A model generated the notes under the pieces. The model saw nothing but the letters and a program-made list of their open reading frames with translations, made no database searches and had not been told where the DNA came from. Source: Cyclobacteriaceae bacterium (GTDB taxonomy: Bacteria; Bacteroidota; Bacteroidia; Cytophagales; Cyclobacteriaceae). From it: a DNA stretch of 64,000 nucleotides. Below, one piece after another: positions 55,801 through 64,000 of this stretch (its first letter is position 1; every line of letters starts with the position of its first letter). Location of the stretch: the NCBI GenBank assembly GCA_023151255.1, contig JAKLJG010000010.1, forward strand, positions 1 through 64,000, read 5' to 3'. The position numbers were made by a program, and so were the translations under genes.

Positions 55801-56409
55801 ATGCAAAAACAACAGCCCGATTCCGACAACTCCGTACACGAAAAACGGTTGGCCATCTTTGCTTCCGGCAGCGGCACAAATGCCGAGGCCATTATGACCT
55901 ATTTTGCAAACCATCCCTCGGTTTCGGTAGCAGCACTACTGAGTAATAACCCGAATGCCTACGCGTTACAGCGCGCACAAAAATTTAACGTGCCGACTTT
56001 CGTATTTAATCGTCATCAGTTTAAGGAGTCGCACGAAGTGTTATCCTGGCTCATTGAAAAGAAAATCACCCACCTGGTGCTGGCCGGTTTTATGTGGCTG
56101 GTGCCCGATTACCTGGTAAACGCCTATGCCGGAAGGATCATTAACATCCACCCGGCCCTGCTGCCCCGGTATGGTGGCAAGGGTATGTACGGCATGCACG
56201 TGCACGAAGCCGTAAAGGCTGCCGGTGAAAAGGAAACCGGTATTACCATCCACCTGGTTAATGAGCGATACGATGAGGGGAAAATTTTGCTGCAGGCACG
56301 GGTAAAACTAACAGGTACTGAAACAGCTGATGAGATTGCCGCTAAAGTACACGAACTGGAATACCGGCATTATCCGGATGTAATAGAAAAATGGGTCAGA
56401 AATTCCTGA
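55801..56409 (+). CDS. purN: Phosphoribosylglycinamide formyltransferase
   Basis: PurN adds the first formyl group in purine synthesis using 10-formyl-THF. The 202-residue product (from ATG 55801; an earlier start at 55783 lies in the previous gene) has LAIFASGSGTNAEAIM, and the active-site segment INIHPALLPRYGGKGMYG. It follows the UbiA gene by 10 bases. Its TGA abuts the stop of the convergent gene (TGATCA). Confidence 0.95.
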   Translation: MQKQQPDSDNSVHEKRLAIFASGSGTNAEAIMTYFANHPSVSVAALLSNNPNAYALQRAQKFNVPTFVFNRHQFKESHEVLSWLIEKKITHLVLAGFMWLVPDYLVNAYAGRIINIHPALLPRYGGKGMYGMHVHEAVKAAGEKETGITIHLVNERYDEGKILLQARVKLTGTETADEIAAKVHELEYRHYPDVIEKWVRNS

Positions 56410-57369
56410 TCAGCCAAAGCGTTTTTCGATGATCTCGATAAACTCAAGGTACTCATCACTCTCCCTGTCCCATACGTCCTCGAACTGGCTGAGGTATTTA
56501 AGCGCCCCGGCTATGGAATCCTGCCGGTCAATGTCATCAACGGTTTTACTGAACAGCTCAAAGTCGCCATTAAACAGCACTTTCGTAAACATGAACTTCT
56601 GATTGATTGTCAGCCGGTCTTTGATCTTGTCAATCTTTTGAAAATTGTCAGCCAGGGTAGCCTTTTGCTTTTTTTCTTCCTGCGGCCTGGCGACAGGAGG
56701 CACAGGCTTAGTTACCGGTTTCGGTGCAGGCTCAGTTTTTTTTACATAAAAACCCTCCGGACTTAATTTTTCAATTTTGTTGAACTGATCGAGGAAAGGC
56801 TCCACATCTTCGGGTGTAAAGTTTACCGCCTCCAGAATTTGATCCAACATGGCAAATGCTTCGTTGCCCGAAATAACTGTTATGCTGCCGTCCTCCAGTT
56901 GTTGCAGCAGTTTTTCTAGTGGGGCTTTATTGATTTTGAGGTATTTTATCTCTTCCCGGAATGCTGCCACCTCAAGTTTATTGTTCGTTCCCGAAATCAA
57001 CACCGAGAAATAATCATAGGGATTAAAAATCACCAGCAGGGTAGCACTTACCGCTTTCTTCAACAAGGGGGCAAAGTGGGCGCGATCAATGGAAATATGT
57101 TGCGATAAAACGCCCATGTATTTTTCCAGGGCTTCTTTAGTCTCCTGGTGCTCATAATCAAAATAAGGGCTTTTAAGTTTTTTTGTTTCATCACGCCAAA
57201 GGCGGAATAACTCGCGTATAACAAACAGGTTTACCTGCTGCACCTCGCACAGCGAAAGGATTTCCTTACCGGTAATACGCTCCTTTTTATCAAAAAATTT
57301 TGCCAATACCTTCTCTGCAAACGCATCGCTGTACAGGGCTATGGCTTCCAGACTGATTTTTTCATCCAT
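56410..57369 (-). CDS. Conserved protein of unknown function, 319 aa
   Basis: I do not recognise a named family. It is a soluble, mostly helical protein in two parts: residues 1-200 without clear repeats (starting MDEKISLEAIALYSDAFAEK) and 245-319 ending FLEIIEKRFG, joined by a Pro/Lys/Glu-rich linker (214-240). There is no signal peptide. A similar layout is common in Cytophagales as hypothetical proteins. Single-gene unit with its own -7 element. Confidence 0.75.
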   Translation of the reverse strand: MDEKISLEAIALYSDAFAEKVLAKFFDKKERITGKEILSLCEVQQVNLFVIRELFRLWRDETKKLKSPYFDYEHQETKEALEKYMGVLSQHISIDRAHFAPLLKKAVSATLLVIFNPYDYFSVLISGTNNKLEVAAFREEIKYLKINKAPLEKLLQQLEDGSITVISGNEAFAMLDQILEAVNFTPEDVEPFLDQFNKIEKLSPEGFYVKKTEPAPKPVTKPVPPVARPQEEKKQKATLADNFQKIDKIKDRLTINQKFMFTKVLFNGDFELFSKTVDDIDRQDSIAGALKYLSQFEDVWDRESDEYLEFIEIIEKRFG

Positions 57370-57399
57370 AAGGTATTAACCGTTAGTTGGGTTTAACGT

Positions 57400-57407
57400 C
57401 AAAAATA
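57400..57407 (-). promoter_or_regulatory. -7 element (TATTTTTG) upstream of the 319-aa protein gene
   Basis: A perfect TAnnTTTG on the minus strand, 30 bases before the ATG at 57369, in the 155-base divergent gap with tdk. No good -33 match at the usual distance. Confidence 0.45.
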
Positions 57408-57524
57408 GCAAGGCAGGTACATCACTGCCATGCAATATGGCAAGATTTTGATGGAACTTTGCCCGAGTCGGTCAGAAGTTAGCTCACCCCGATAAACTAA
57501 AGGCCGTACTCACTAAATTGCACC

Positions 57525-58142
57525 ATGTTCATCGAGCCGCAACTACGTAAAAATAATCCCCCGGGGCGGGCCGGCTGGATTGAAGTGATCTGCGGCTGTA
57601 TGTTTTCGGGTAAAACGGAAGAACTCATCAGAAGACTTAACCGGGCCTTAATTGCCCGGCAAAATGTTGAGATATTTAAACCAGTTACCGATAAGCGTTA
57701 TCACGAACAAAACATTGTATCGCATAACGAGCGGGTCATCCGATCAACTCCGGTAAACTTTGCTTCCGACATTCTGCTGCTGGCCGGTGATTGCGATGTA
57801 GTGGGTATTGATGAGGCCCAGTTTTTTGATGAGGCCATCGTTGAGGTTTGCAATACCCTGGCCAACAGCGGCAAGCGGGTAATCGTGGCTGGGCTGGACA
57901 TGGATTTTGAGGGCAACCCCTTCGGCCCCATGCCGAACCTGCTCGCGGTGGCCGAGTTTGTAACGAAAGTCCATGCCATTTGCGCACAAACCGGTGAACT
58001 TGCTTCGTTCTCGTTCAGGCTCACCGAGGACAACCAGCAGGTTCTGCTCGGTGAAAAGGCACAATACGAAGCCCGCAGCCGCAGCAGTTTTAATGAGGGG
58101 ATGAGAAAAAGGAAAAATGAATCACCAAAAAAACAGAAGTAG
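57525..58142 (+). CDS. tdk: Thymidine kinase (type II)
   Basis: A 205-residue type II thymidine kinase with P-loop GCMFSGKT (24-31), GIDEAQFFDE with the catalytic acid and the lasso segment EKAQYEARSRSSF. The four zinc cysteines of the family (CxxC...CxxC) are mostly lost: CAQT and SRSS stand at the two sites. The start at 57525 is the first in-frame ATG. It overlaps porZ by 26 bases. Confidence 0.93.
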   Translation: MFIEPQLRKNNPPGRAGWIEVICGCMFSGKTEELIRRLNRALIARQNVEIFKPVTDKRYHEQNIVSHNERVIRSTPVNFASDILLLAGDCDVVGIDEAQFFDEAIVEVCNTLANSGKRVIVAGLDMDFEGNPFGPMPNLLAVAEFVTKVHAICAQTGELASFSFRLTEDNQQVLLGEKAQYEARSRSSFNEGMRKRKNESPKKQK

Positions 58143-60327
58143 CAGAACATGGTTTATTGGAGGAATTATCCTCCTGACAGCAAAAATTTACGCCCAGGAG
58201 ATACCCTTGGGCAGCTGGCGGGCGCACATTTCTTATAATTCAATTCATTCCATCACGCAAAGTCCATCAAAAATTTATGCAGCAGCCTCCAATGGGATTA
58301 GCGTTGTTGATCGGGCTGATGGATCGCTCTCCTCATTTAACAAACTGAATGGGCTTAGCGGAACCGGCATTACTGCGCTCGCCTTTGACGACAACCATAA
58401 TCAATTATTGATAGGCTATGCTGACGGCAACCTGGACATTGTACGTCAAAACGAAATTATCAATTTCAATGCGCTGAAAAATTCCCCCACTATTGTCGGA
58501 ACAAAGCAAATAAATCACATGAGCATTCAACAGCCCTATGCGTACCTGGCGGCCGACTTTGGTGTGGTAGTGTTTGATCTTATTCGTTTGGAAATCAAGG
58601 AAACCTGGCGCGACCTCGGGGTAAGTGGCACGCAACTAAAAATTTATAGCAGCACCTTTAAAACCGACAGCATTTTTCTGGCTACAGAAAACGGAGTAAT
58701 AGCCGGTAATCTGGCTGACAACCTGATGGATTTTAACAATTGGAGACGCTTTGATCAGGGCAGTTTTAATAACCCGGTCCAATCAATCGCCTATTTCAAT
58801 AATAAAGTTTATGCAGCTATTAATGGCGATGGCCTGTATAATTACGTTAACGGAATCTGGACGAAAGAAACTTTTCTTCAAAATGAAGAATTCACGAGCC
58901 TTTCCTCATTCACTGACTTGTTGATCACAACCTCCACGCAGGTTTGGAAACTCAACAGTGCCGGTGTCCTTACGGAGCTAACCAATAGTCTTACTCAAAA
59001 ACCACGATGCGCTGTGGAAGATAGTAACGGAAAACTGTGGATTGGTGACGGCCGGAATGGTCTTGTATCGAACACCAGCGGAACCTTTCAGACTTCCAAT
59101 CCAAATGGCCCCACTTTTTCCGGCAGCTTCAGGCTCAAGTTCTTTTCGGGTACGGTGTACGCAACGGCCGGAGGCTTTAAGCCTGATTTTACACCAGCCG
59201 GAAAAACTGAATACGTAAACTACTTTAGTTTGGGCAGTTGGAGTACGCTGCCCGAATATCTTCAACAGGATGTTACTGGAATTGATTTTTCCGGAGAGAA
59301 AACATTTGTGGCGTCTTACACCCTAGGCCTACAGGTACACGATAATACCATTACTTTATTTAACAGCGGCAACAGTCCGTTAACCGGCAGCCGGGTTTCG
59401 GCCATTGCTTCATCGGCCGAAGGGTTATGGGTTGCAAACTATAATGCATCGCAGCCGCTTCACCTGCTTAAGCCTGATAATACCTGGCAGTCGTTTTCAT
59501 TTCCGGTAACAGCAGCGCAATACCCGGTAAATTTGTTGATTGATAACCTGGGGCAGGTATGGATGATGCTCAATCCATCAACCGGTGGCATTTTGGTTTT
59601 CAATAAGTCAACCAATCAGCATGTTTATTTAACCGAAGTTCAGGGCGCAGGCGCTTTGCCCAGTCGCAAAGTGTATTCGCTGGCAAGCGATAGGAATGGT
59701 GCCGTTTGGGTAGGTACCGATGCCGGTGTGGCCTATTTTCCTGATCCTTCGCGCGTGTTTAGCGGAAACATCAATTCAATAAAACCGGTAGTGAACGGCC
59801 GGGTGCTGCTTCGCGATGAAAAAACAACCGCCATTGCAGTGGATGGAGCAAACCGAAAGTGGCTGGGTACCGAACGCGGGGTTTGGTTGTTCGATCAGTT
59901 TGGCGAAACACAGATTCTGCAATTCAATGAGTTAAACAGCCCGCTGCTGTCTGATAAAGTCAATGCCATTGAAATAAATCCGTTAACCGGTGAAGTATTT
60001 TTTGGAATTGATGCAGGCATTGTCTCCTATCGTTCGGATGCCACTGCAGGTACGCCATCGTTTTCGAAGATCAAAATATTTCCAAATCCTGTAACAGCCA
60101 CCTTTACCGGCACGGTAGGAATAACCGGCCTCGCTACCGATGCTACCGTAAAGATTACCGATGTCTCCGGCCGGTTGGTATGGCAAACGCAGGCCAACGG
60201 AAGCACCGCTACGTGGGATGTGCGGGATGTGTCGGGCCGCAGGGCAGCAACGGGTATTTACCTGGTTATCGCCATTTCGCAGGACGGCAACGAAAGCATG
60301 GTTGGAAAAATAGCCGTGATTAACTGA
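58117..60327 (+). CDS. porZ: PorZ-type T9SS beta-propeller protein
   Basis: The 736-residue exported protein has a signal peptide (about 10-27, ending KIYAQ), then IPLGSWRAHISYNSI and two beta-propeller regions built from two-component-regulator-like repeats (for example VWVGTDAGVAYFPD). A C-terminal T9SS sorting-type domain (FPNPVTATFTG to MVGKIAVIN) closes it. PorZ helps attach A-LPS to T9SS cargo at the surface. The start lies 26 bases inside tdk and is followed after 6 bases by recO. Confidence 0.88.
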   Translation: MNHQKNRSSRTWFIGGIILLTAKIYAQEIPLGSWRAHISYNSIHSITQSPSKIYAAASNGISVVDRADGSLSSFNKLNGLSGTGITALAFDDNHNQLLIGYADGNLDIVRQNEIINFNALKNSPTIVGTKQINHMSIQQPYAYLAADFGVVVFDLIRLEIKETWRDLGVSGTQLKIYSSTFKTDSIFLATENGVIAGNLADNLMDFNNWRRFDQGSFNNPVQSIAYFNNKVYAAINGDGLYNYVNGIWTKETFLQNEEFTSLSSFTDLLITTSTQVWKLNSAGVLTELTNSLTQKPRCAVEDSNGKLWIGDGRNGLVSNTSGTFQTSNPNGPTFSGSFRLKFFSGTVYATAGGFKPDFTPAGKTEYVNYFSLGSWSTLPEYLQQDVTGIDFSGEKTFVASYTLGLQVHDNTITLFNSGNSPLTGSRVSAIASSAEGLWVANYNASQPLHLLKPDNTWQSFSFPVTAAQYPVNLLIDNLGQVWMMLNPSTGGILVFNKSTNQHVYLTEVQGAGALPSRKVYSLASDRNGAVWVGTDAGVAYFPDPSRVFSGNINSIKPVVNGRVLLRDEKTTAIAVDGANRKWLGTERGVWLFDQFGETQILQFNELNSPLLSDKVNAIEINPLTGEVFFGIDAGIVSYRSDATAGTPSFSKIKIFPNPVTATFTGTVGITGLATDATVKITDVSGRLVWQTQANGSTATWDVRDVSGRRAATGIYLVIAISQDGNESMVGKIAVIN

Positions 60328-60333
60328 ATTGCT

Positions 60334-61002
60334 GTGCTGCAGAAAACACGAGGCATCGTATTTCGGTTTACCCGGTTTAGGGAAACCTCCATCATTGTTA
60401 CCATTTTTACCGAGCACTTCGGATTACAATCCTACATCGTTAACGGAGTGCGCAGCGCTTCGGTAAGAGGTAAGATGGCCCTGTATCAACCGCTCACCCT
60501 GCTCGACCTTGTAGCGTATCATAAAGAACACGCCAATATCATGCGCCTGAAGGAAGTAAAATGCTTTTATCAGTATCAATCTATTCCAACAGATATTAGA
60601 AAATCGGGTATTGCTATGTTTTTAATCGAGTTGGTAAACAAAACGGTTAAGGATGAAAGCCATGCCCATGAATTGTTTGATTTTTTATCCACCTCCTTTA
60701 TTACACTCGATGAAATGAAATCGGGGTATGAAAATTTTCACCTTGTTTTTATGGTGCGACTTAGCCGCCTGCTTGGGTTTGGTGTATTTTCAGCAACCGA
60801 CATTACAAGTGGGGGGATTGCCGATGAAACCCTCCTCTCCTTAATCGGTAAACTGGTAAACTGCTATTACCATGACCATTTGGAATTGAACATTATGCAG
60901 CGCAGGGATATTTTAAACTGGCTTCTGCAATTTTACAAAACCCATATTGATTCACTGGGCGAGTTTAAATCGGTGCAGGTGTTGAGGGAAGTACTGGGTT
61001 AA
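60334..61002 (+). CDS. recO: DNA repair protein RecO
   Basis: RecO loads RecA together with RecR. The 222-residue protein starts at GTG 60334 (MLQKTRGIVFRFTRFRE) with the OB-fold motif YIVNGVRSASVRGKMALYQPL. RecR is encoded at 62737 on the other strand, so the RecOR pair is within 2 kb. The stop shares TTAA with the convergent TerB-like gene. Confidence 0.93.
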   Translation: MLQKTRGIVFRFTRFRETSIIVTIFTEHFGLQSYIVNGVRSASVRGKMALYQPLTLLDLVAYHKEHANIMRLKEVKCFYQYQSIPTDIRKSGIAMFLIELVNKTVKDESHAHELFDFLSTSFITLDEMKSGYENFHLVFMVRLSRLLGFGVFSATDITSGGIADETLLSLIGKLVNCYYHDHLELNIMQRRDILNWLLQFYKTHIDSLGEFKSVQVLREVLG

Positions 61003-61412
61003 GCCACACGCTTCTGCGATTCGTTTACGAAATCCATGCTGGATAGCCTGGCACTCAGCACCACATCTTCAAAGTCAATCTTTGTCTGCTTTAGTGAATA
61101 CAGCAGAAACCTTACCTCTTTCATATCCATCCGGTCGTCAGCTTGGGCAAGACGGTACAGGTGCACAAAAGCACTCAGCTTTTCTTCCTCATTGCATTGA
61201 TTAAGTCGCTCAACGCCCGTTCTGTAACTTTGCAGCTCGGATAGCCGTGAGGCAACATTCAAAAAGTAGGTGTATAGCGTGTGTGGAATTTCCTCTTCAT
61301 TTCGTATGCGTTCCAACATTGCTTTTTCCTGTTCATCAATCCTGCCATCCGAACTCATCAGCAAATGGGCAAAATGGAGCAGTCCTAACTGAAAATTAAG
61401 TGAGCGATTCAT
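60999..61412 (-). CDS. TerB-like protein, 137 aa
   Basis: An all-helical protein with two TerB-type acidic loops, SSDGRIDEQE (25-34) and QADDRMDMKE (88-97), the pattern that binds metal in the tellurite-resistance TerB fold. No other ter genes are nearby, so resistance to tellurite is not implied. Function unknown. Confidence 0.75.
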   Translation of the reverse strand: MNRSLNFQLGLLHFAHLLMSSDGRIDEQEKAMLERIRNEEEIPHTLYTYFLNVASRLSELQSYRTGVERLNQCNEEEKLSAFVHLYRLAQADDRMDMKEVRFLLYSLKQTKIDFEDVVLSARLSSMDFVNESQKRVA

Positions 61413-61471
61413 GGGGTTTTTACCCCTTAGTGAAAAAAGTGCTAAGAAGTAACCTGCTGTCGGCTATTAAA

Positions 61472-62668
61472 TTACCTGAGTTTCTGAAGGGCCTCCTTCA
61501 TGCGTTTTAAGGCCTCCCGTAACTCTTTTTCCGAAGCCGCATACGACAGCCTTATACAACGGTCATCGCCAAATGCACCGCCTGGTACCAACGAAACGTG
61601 CGCCTTGTCCAGCAAATACATACACAGGTCAAAGTCGTTCGCTATGGTCACCGTGCCATCCGACTTGCCAAAATAAGATGACACATCTGGAAAGAAATAA
61701 AAAGCTCCCTGAGGAAAATTAGATTTTACACCGGGTATTTCCTTTAACAGGTTGTACACGATCTCTCTGCGGTTTCGGTACTCCTCAACCATTTTGCGAG
61801 TTGGTGCTTGATCGCCTGTAACGGCCGCCAGTGCTGCACGCTGAGCAATGGAGCAATTGGCAGACGTAAGCTGGCCTTGAATTTTATTACACCCATCGGC
61901 AATCCATTTTGGTGCCCCGATATACCCCACACGCCAGCCCGTCATGGCGAAACCTTTGGCAAACCCATTTACCGTTATGGTGCGCTCAAACATTCCCGGC
62001 AGCGAAGCAATGCTTAACGAATCACCGGTGAAATTAATGTGCTCATAAATTTCATCGGCAATAACCAGCAGGTTTTCATGCTTCAGCACCACGGAGGCGA
62101 TGGCCTCAATCTCCTTACGGGAAAAAACGGAGCCTGTTGGGTTGCAGGGTGAGGAAAAAATAAGTGCCCTTGTTTTCTTTGTTATCGCCTGTTCAACCTG
62201 AGCGGCTGTTACCTTAAAATCATTTTCAATACTTCCTTTAACAATAACCGGTGTGGCTTCCGAAATCCGGATGAGTGCATCGTAACTTACCCAATACGGT
62301 GAAAACACAATTACCTCATCGCCTGGGTTGAGCAACGCCAGCATAGCATTGGCTATGGATTGCTTTGCGCCATTCGATACAATAATGTTTTCGGCTTTAT
62401 ATGGGACGTTGTTTTCTTTCTGGTACTTGGCCGCCAGCGCTTCGCGAAAATCCTGATAACCCGCTACAGGGGGGTAAGCAAAATACTTTCCTTCATCAAT
62501 AGCTTTTTTTGCCGCTTCGCAAATGTGTTGCGGTGTTTTAAAATCGGGCTCACCCAAACTCAGGTTGATAACATCCAGGCCGCGGTTTTTGTATTCGCGT
62601 GCCTTGGCCGCCATGGCCAGCGTAGCCGATTCTTCTATGGCATTGATGCGGTTGGAAAGGGTGTTCAT
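61472..62668 (-). CDS. Class I aminotransferase (aspartate aminotransferase type)
   Basis: A 398-residue PLP enzyme of the AspC/aspB-like Ib group: LSLGEPDFKTP, SSPCNPTGSVFS, the PLP Lys in NGFAKGFAMTGWRVGY and RLSYAASEKEL. It likely uses aspartate and perhaps prephenate or other keto acids. It lies 68 bases from recR on the same strand. Confidence 0.93.
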   Translation of the reverse strand: MNTLSNRINAIEESATLAMAAKAREYKNRGLDVINLSLGEPDFKTPQHICEAAKKAIDEGKYFAYPPVAGYQDFREALAAKYQKENNVPYKAENIIVSNGAKQSIANAMLALLNPGDEVIVFSPYWVSYDALIRISEATPVIVKGSIENDFKVTAAQVEQAITKKTRALIFSSPCNPTGSVFSRKEIEAIASVVLKHENLLVIADEIYEHINFTGDSLSIASLPGMFERTITVNGFAKGFAMTGWRVGYIGAPKWIADGCNKIQGQLTSANCSIAQRAALAAVTGDQAPTRKMVEEYRNRREIVYNLLKEIPGVKSNFPQGAFYFFPDVSSYFGKSDGTVTIANDFDLCMYLLDKAHVSLVPGGAFGDDRCIRLSYAASEKELREALKRMKEALQKLR

Positions 62669-62736
62669 GATGGAAGAGTTGTGGAAGCAAAGAAAGAGAT
62701 TAAATCGGGAAGTTGAAACCCAAAAAATCCGGGAAC

Positions 62737-63345
62737 TTAGTTGAACAAGGTTCTTGCCGTTATGCTGCGGCCAAGCGTAATCTCATCAGCATATTCTAAC
62801 TCACCACCTACCGGCACCCCACGGGCGATAACGCTTACCTTAACCGGGAGATCCTTTACGCGCTTGTGAATATAAAATGCCGTGGTGTCTCCCTCAAGTG
62901 TGGGGCTAAGCGCCAAAATGAGTTCTTTAATTTCGGATTGTCCGTGATTGAGCCGATTAACCAGCGACTCAATTTTCAGTTCGCCCGGTCCGATGCCGTT
63001 AATAGGCGATATCACTCCGCCCAGCACATGGTAGAGCCCGTTAAACTGAGCTGTGTTTTCAATGGCCAGCACATCGTTGGCATTTTCAACCACGCACAGC
63101 ACCGAACGATCACGTTTTACGCCCGAACAGATGGAGCACACCTCAGCATCGGAAATGTTATGACAGTGAACACAAAACCGAATACCGGAACGAAGTTTAT
63201 TTAATGCCTCGGTTAACGAGAAGGTACTCTCCTCCTTTTCCTTCACCAGGTGCAGCACCAGGCGCAGAGCGGTTTTTTTTCCGATTCCCGGGAGCCGGGA
63301 AATCTGATTTACAGCTTCTTCAATAAGCTTTGAAGAGTATTCCAC
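62737..63345 (-). CDS. recR: Recombination protein RecR
   Basis: A 202-residue RecR with HhH at LPGIGKKTALRL (18-29), a zinc finger Cys58-x2-Cys61...Cys70-x2-Cys73 and a Toprim domain (SVLCVVENANDVLAIEN). Normal length. It follows clpS by 5 bases. Confidence 0.97.
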   Translation of the reverse strand: MEYSSKLIEEAVNQISRLPGIGKKTALRLVLHLVKEKEESTFSLTEALNKLRSGIRFCVHCHNISDAEVCSICSGVKRDRSVLCVVENANDVLAIENTAQFNGLYHVLGGVISPINGIGPGELKIESLVNRLNHGQSEIKELILALSPTLEGDTTAFYIHKRVKDLPVKVSVIARGVPVGGELEYADEITLGRSITARTLFN

Positions 63346-63350
63346 AAGCG

Positions 63351-63641
63351 TTAAATTATCCGGGCGTCAATTCCTGCTTCACAAATCGCATCACGCATCG
63401 GCTTGAGTTCAGTAAGCGTTCCGTGCTTTACCGTACACTTTCCTTTATGGTGGATGATCCAAGTACACTGTTCGGCCTGTTCAACCGTATGACGACAGAC
63501 CCGAATGAGGGTATCAATTACATGGTCAAACGTGTTGAAGTCATCGTTAAACACCACCAGGTCGAGCAATTCGGTAGTTTCAACAACTTCAAGCACATCA
63601 ACCAATTCCTGTTCCCGTGTTACAGTGCCTACGCGTATCAT
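63351..63641 (-). CDS. clpS: ATP-dependent Clp protease adaptor ClpS
   Basis: A 96-residue ClpS: VVFNDDFNTFDHVIDTLIRV (29-48) has the D-rich substrate-binding segment and the domain continues to the typical TELKPMRDAICEAG. ClpS delivers N-degron proteins to ClpAP/ClpC. It is at the head of a clpS-recR unit with a -7 element 7 bases before its ATG. Confidence 0.94.
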   Translation of the reverse strand: MIRVGTVTREQELVDVLEVVETTELLDLVVFNDDFNTFDHVIDTLIRVCRHTVEQAEQCTWIIHHKGKCTVKHGTLTELKPMRDAICEAGIDARII

Positions 63642-63648
63642 ATCCCCG

Positions 63649-63656
63649 CAAAATTA
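63649..63656 (-). promoter_or_regulatory. -7 element (TAATTTTG) of clpS
   Basis: A perfect TAnnTTTG on the minus strand, 7 bases before the ATG at 63641; expected leader about 4 bases. Confidence 0.5.
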
Positions 63657-63733
63657 AAATAGTTAAGGCAATTCCCTATATGGGTTTTTACACGAAAATT
63701 TGAAATTCCACCGAATTCATCATTCCTTGCATC

Positions 63734-64000
63734 ATGTCACCGGCCTTTATTATCTCCATCATCAGCATTTACTTTCTGGTCCTTATCGTTATTTCTTATT
63801 TCACTTCCCGTGGCGCTACTACCGACACTTTTTTTACGGCCAACCGGCAATCGCCCTGGTACCTGGTGGCCTTTGGCATGATTGGGGCTTCGCTTTCGGG
63901 GGTAACGTTTATTTCCGTTCCGGGGAATGTCGGCAAAATCGGGTTCGGCTATTTCCAGGTGGTGCTGGGGTATGTGCTCGGCTATTGGGCGATCATTGGG
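63734..64000 (+). CDS. Sodium:solute symporter, N-terminal part (cut by window edge)
   Basis: An open frame from ATG 63734 runs to the window end (89 codons). It has a hydrophobic first segment (FIISIISIYFLVLIVISYF), the FFTANRQSPWYLVAFGMIGASLSGVTFIS segment and a VGKIGFGYFQVVLGYVLGYW stretch typical of SSS-family symporters (galactose/sialic acid/proline transporter type). Substrate cannot be told from this part. Confidence 0.9.
   Translation, partial: MSPAFIISIISIYFLVLIVISYFTSRGATTDTFFTANRQSPWYLVAFGMIGASLSGVTFISVPGNVGKIGFGYFQVVLGYVLGYWAIIG

Noticed and set aside
60999-61412. Tellurite-resistance operon
   Set aside because: Only one TerB-like protein is present; no TerC, TerD or TerZ genes are near.

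Overview
The window looks like chromosomal core DNA of a Bacteroidota bacterium, most likely of the order Cytophagales. Pointers are: several upstream regions with the TAnnTTTG -7 promoter element and no clear Shine-Dalgarno sequences; a type IX secretion (T9SS) protein of PorZ type and a C-terminal T9SS sorting domain; many carboxypeptidase-regulatory-like (SusC N-terminal type) domains; the family-specific genes DUF4834, DUF5686 and DUF4350; and a bacterial geranylgeranylglyceryl phosphate synthase. No prophage, transposase, CRISPR array or rRNA operon is visible. Gene density is high and many neighbours overlap by 1 to 11 bases.

Layout. 1-381: an 81-bp tandem array, cut by the left edge, running in register into an initiator tRNA gene. 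444-2726: the GTPases Era and Der. 2800-3666: a 58-residue lipoprotein and a SprT-like metalloprotein. 3663-8212 (minus): an amino-sugar and cell-wall recycling operon (RDD membrane protein, cytochrome b5-like protein, BadF-type sugar kinase, MurQ, NagB fused to a PIG-L deacetylase domain). 8259-15735: an M19 dipeptidase, then a SpoIIM-like / membrane / DUF4129 / DUF4350 / MoxR / DUF58 operon. 15840-19190: a large secreted metalloprotease-like T9SS cargo. 19314-24922: CarB (short form), DUF4834, caspase-TPR protein, DapF. 25092-33364: SecA, a SPOR lipoprotein, M20 amidohydrolase, Na/Pi cotransporter, two small membrane proteins, GGGP synthase. 33373-36620: outer-surface carboxypeptidase-like protein and a LytS/LytTR two-component pair. 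36624-41438: two sigma / anti-sigma systems, one with an anti-sigma/TonB hybrid and a divergent VWA protein sharing its SusC-like segment. 41438-45258: Gmk, NadD, DUF5686 protein. 45303-47690: MnmH and SelD (selenouridine modification). 47687-51746 (minus): TapB-like protein and an operon starting with PyrH and Frr. 51805-56409: a stand-alone biotin carrier, a TPP riboswitch with its TonB-dependent receptor, a UbiA prenyltransferase, PurN. 56410-63641: unknown protein, thymidine kinase, PorZ, RecO, TerB-like protein, aminotransferase, RecR, ClpS. 63734-end: start of a sodium:solute symporter.

How genes work together. The minus-strand operon at 3663-8212 can take MurNAc/GlcNAc to fructose-6-phosphate, with the PIG-L domain a candidate for the missing deacetylase step. 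GGGP synthase (32603) and the UbiA enzyme (54945) are consecutive steps of archaeal-type ether lipid synthesis. MnmH and SelD form a selenouridine pair with a Cys-type SelD. The TPP riboswitch ties the receptor at 52512 to thiamin uptake. The items most worth following up are the tRNA-like array, the sigma / anti-sigma-TonB / VWA locus, predicted leaderless promoters, and convergent gene pairs that share stop codons. Protein families were assigned by reading motifs by eye, so all family names are recognition rather than search results.
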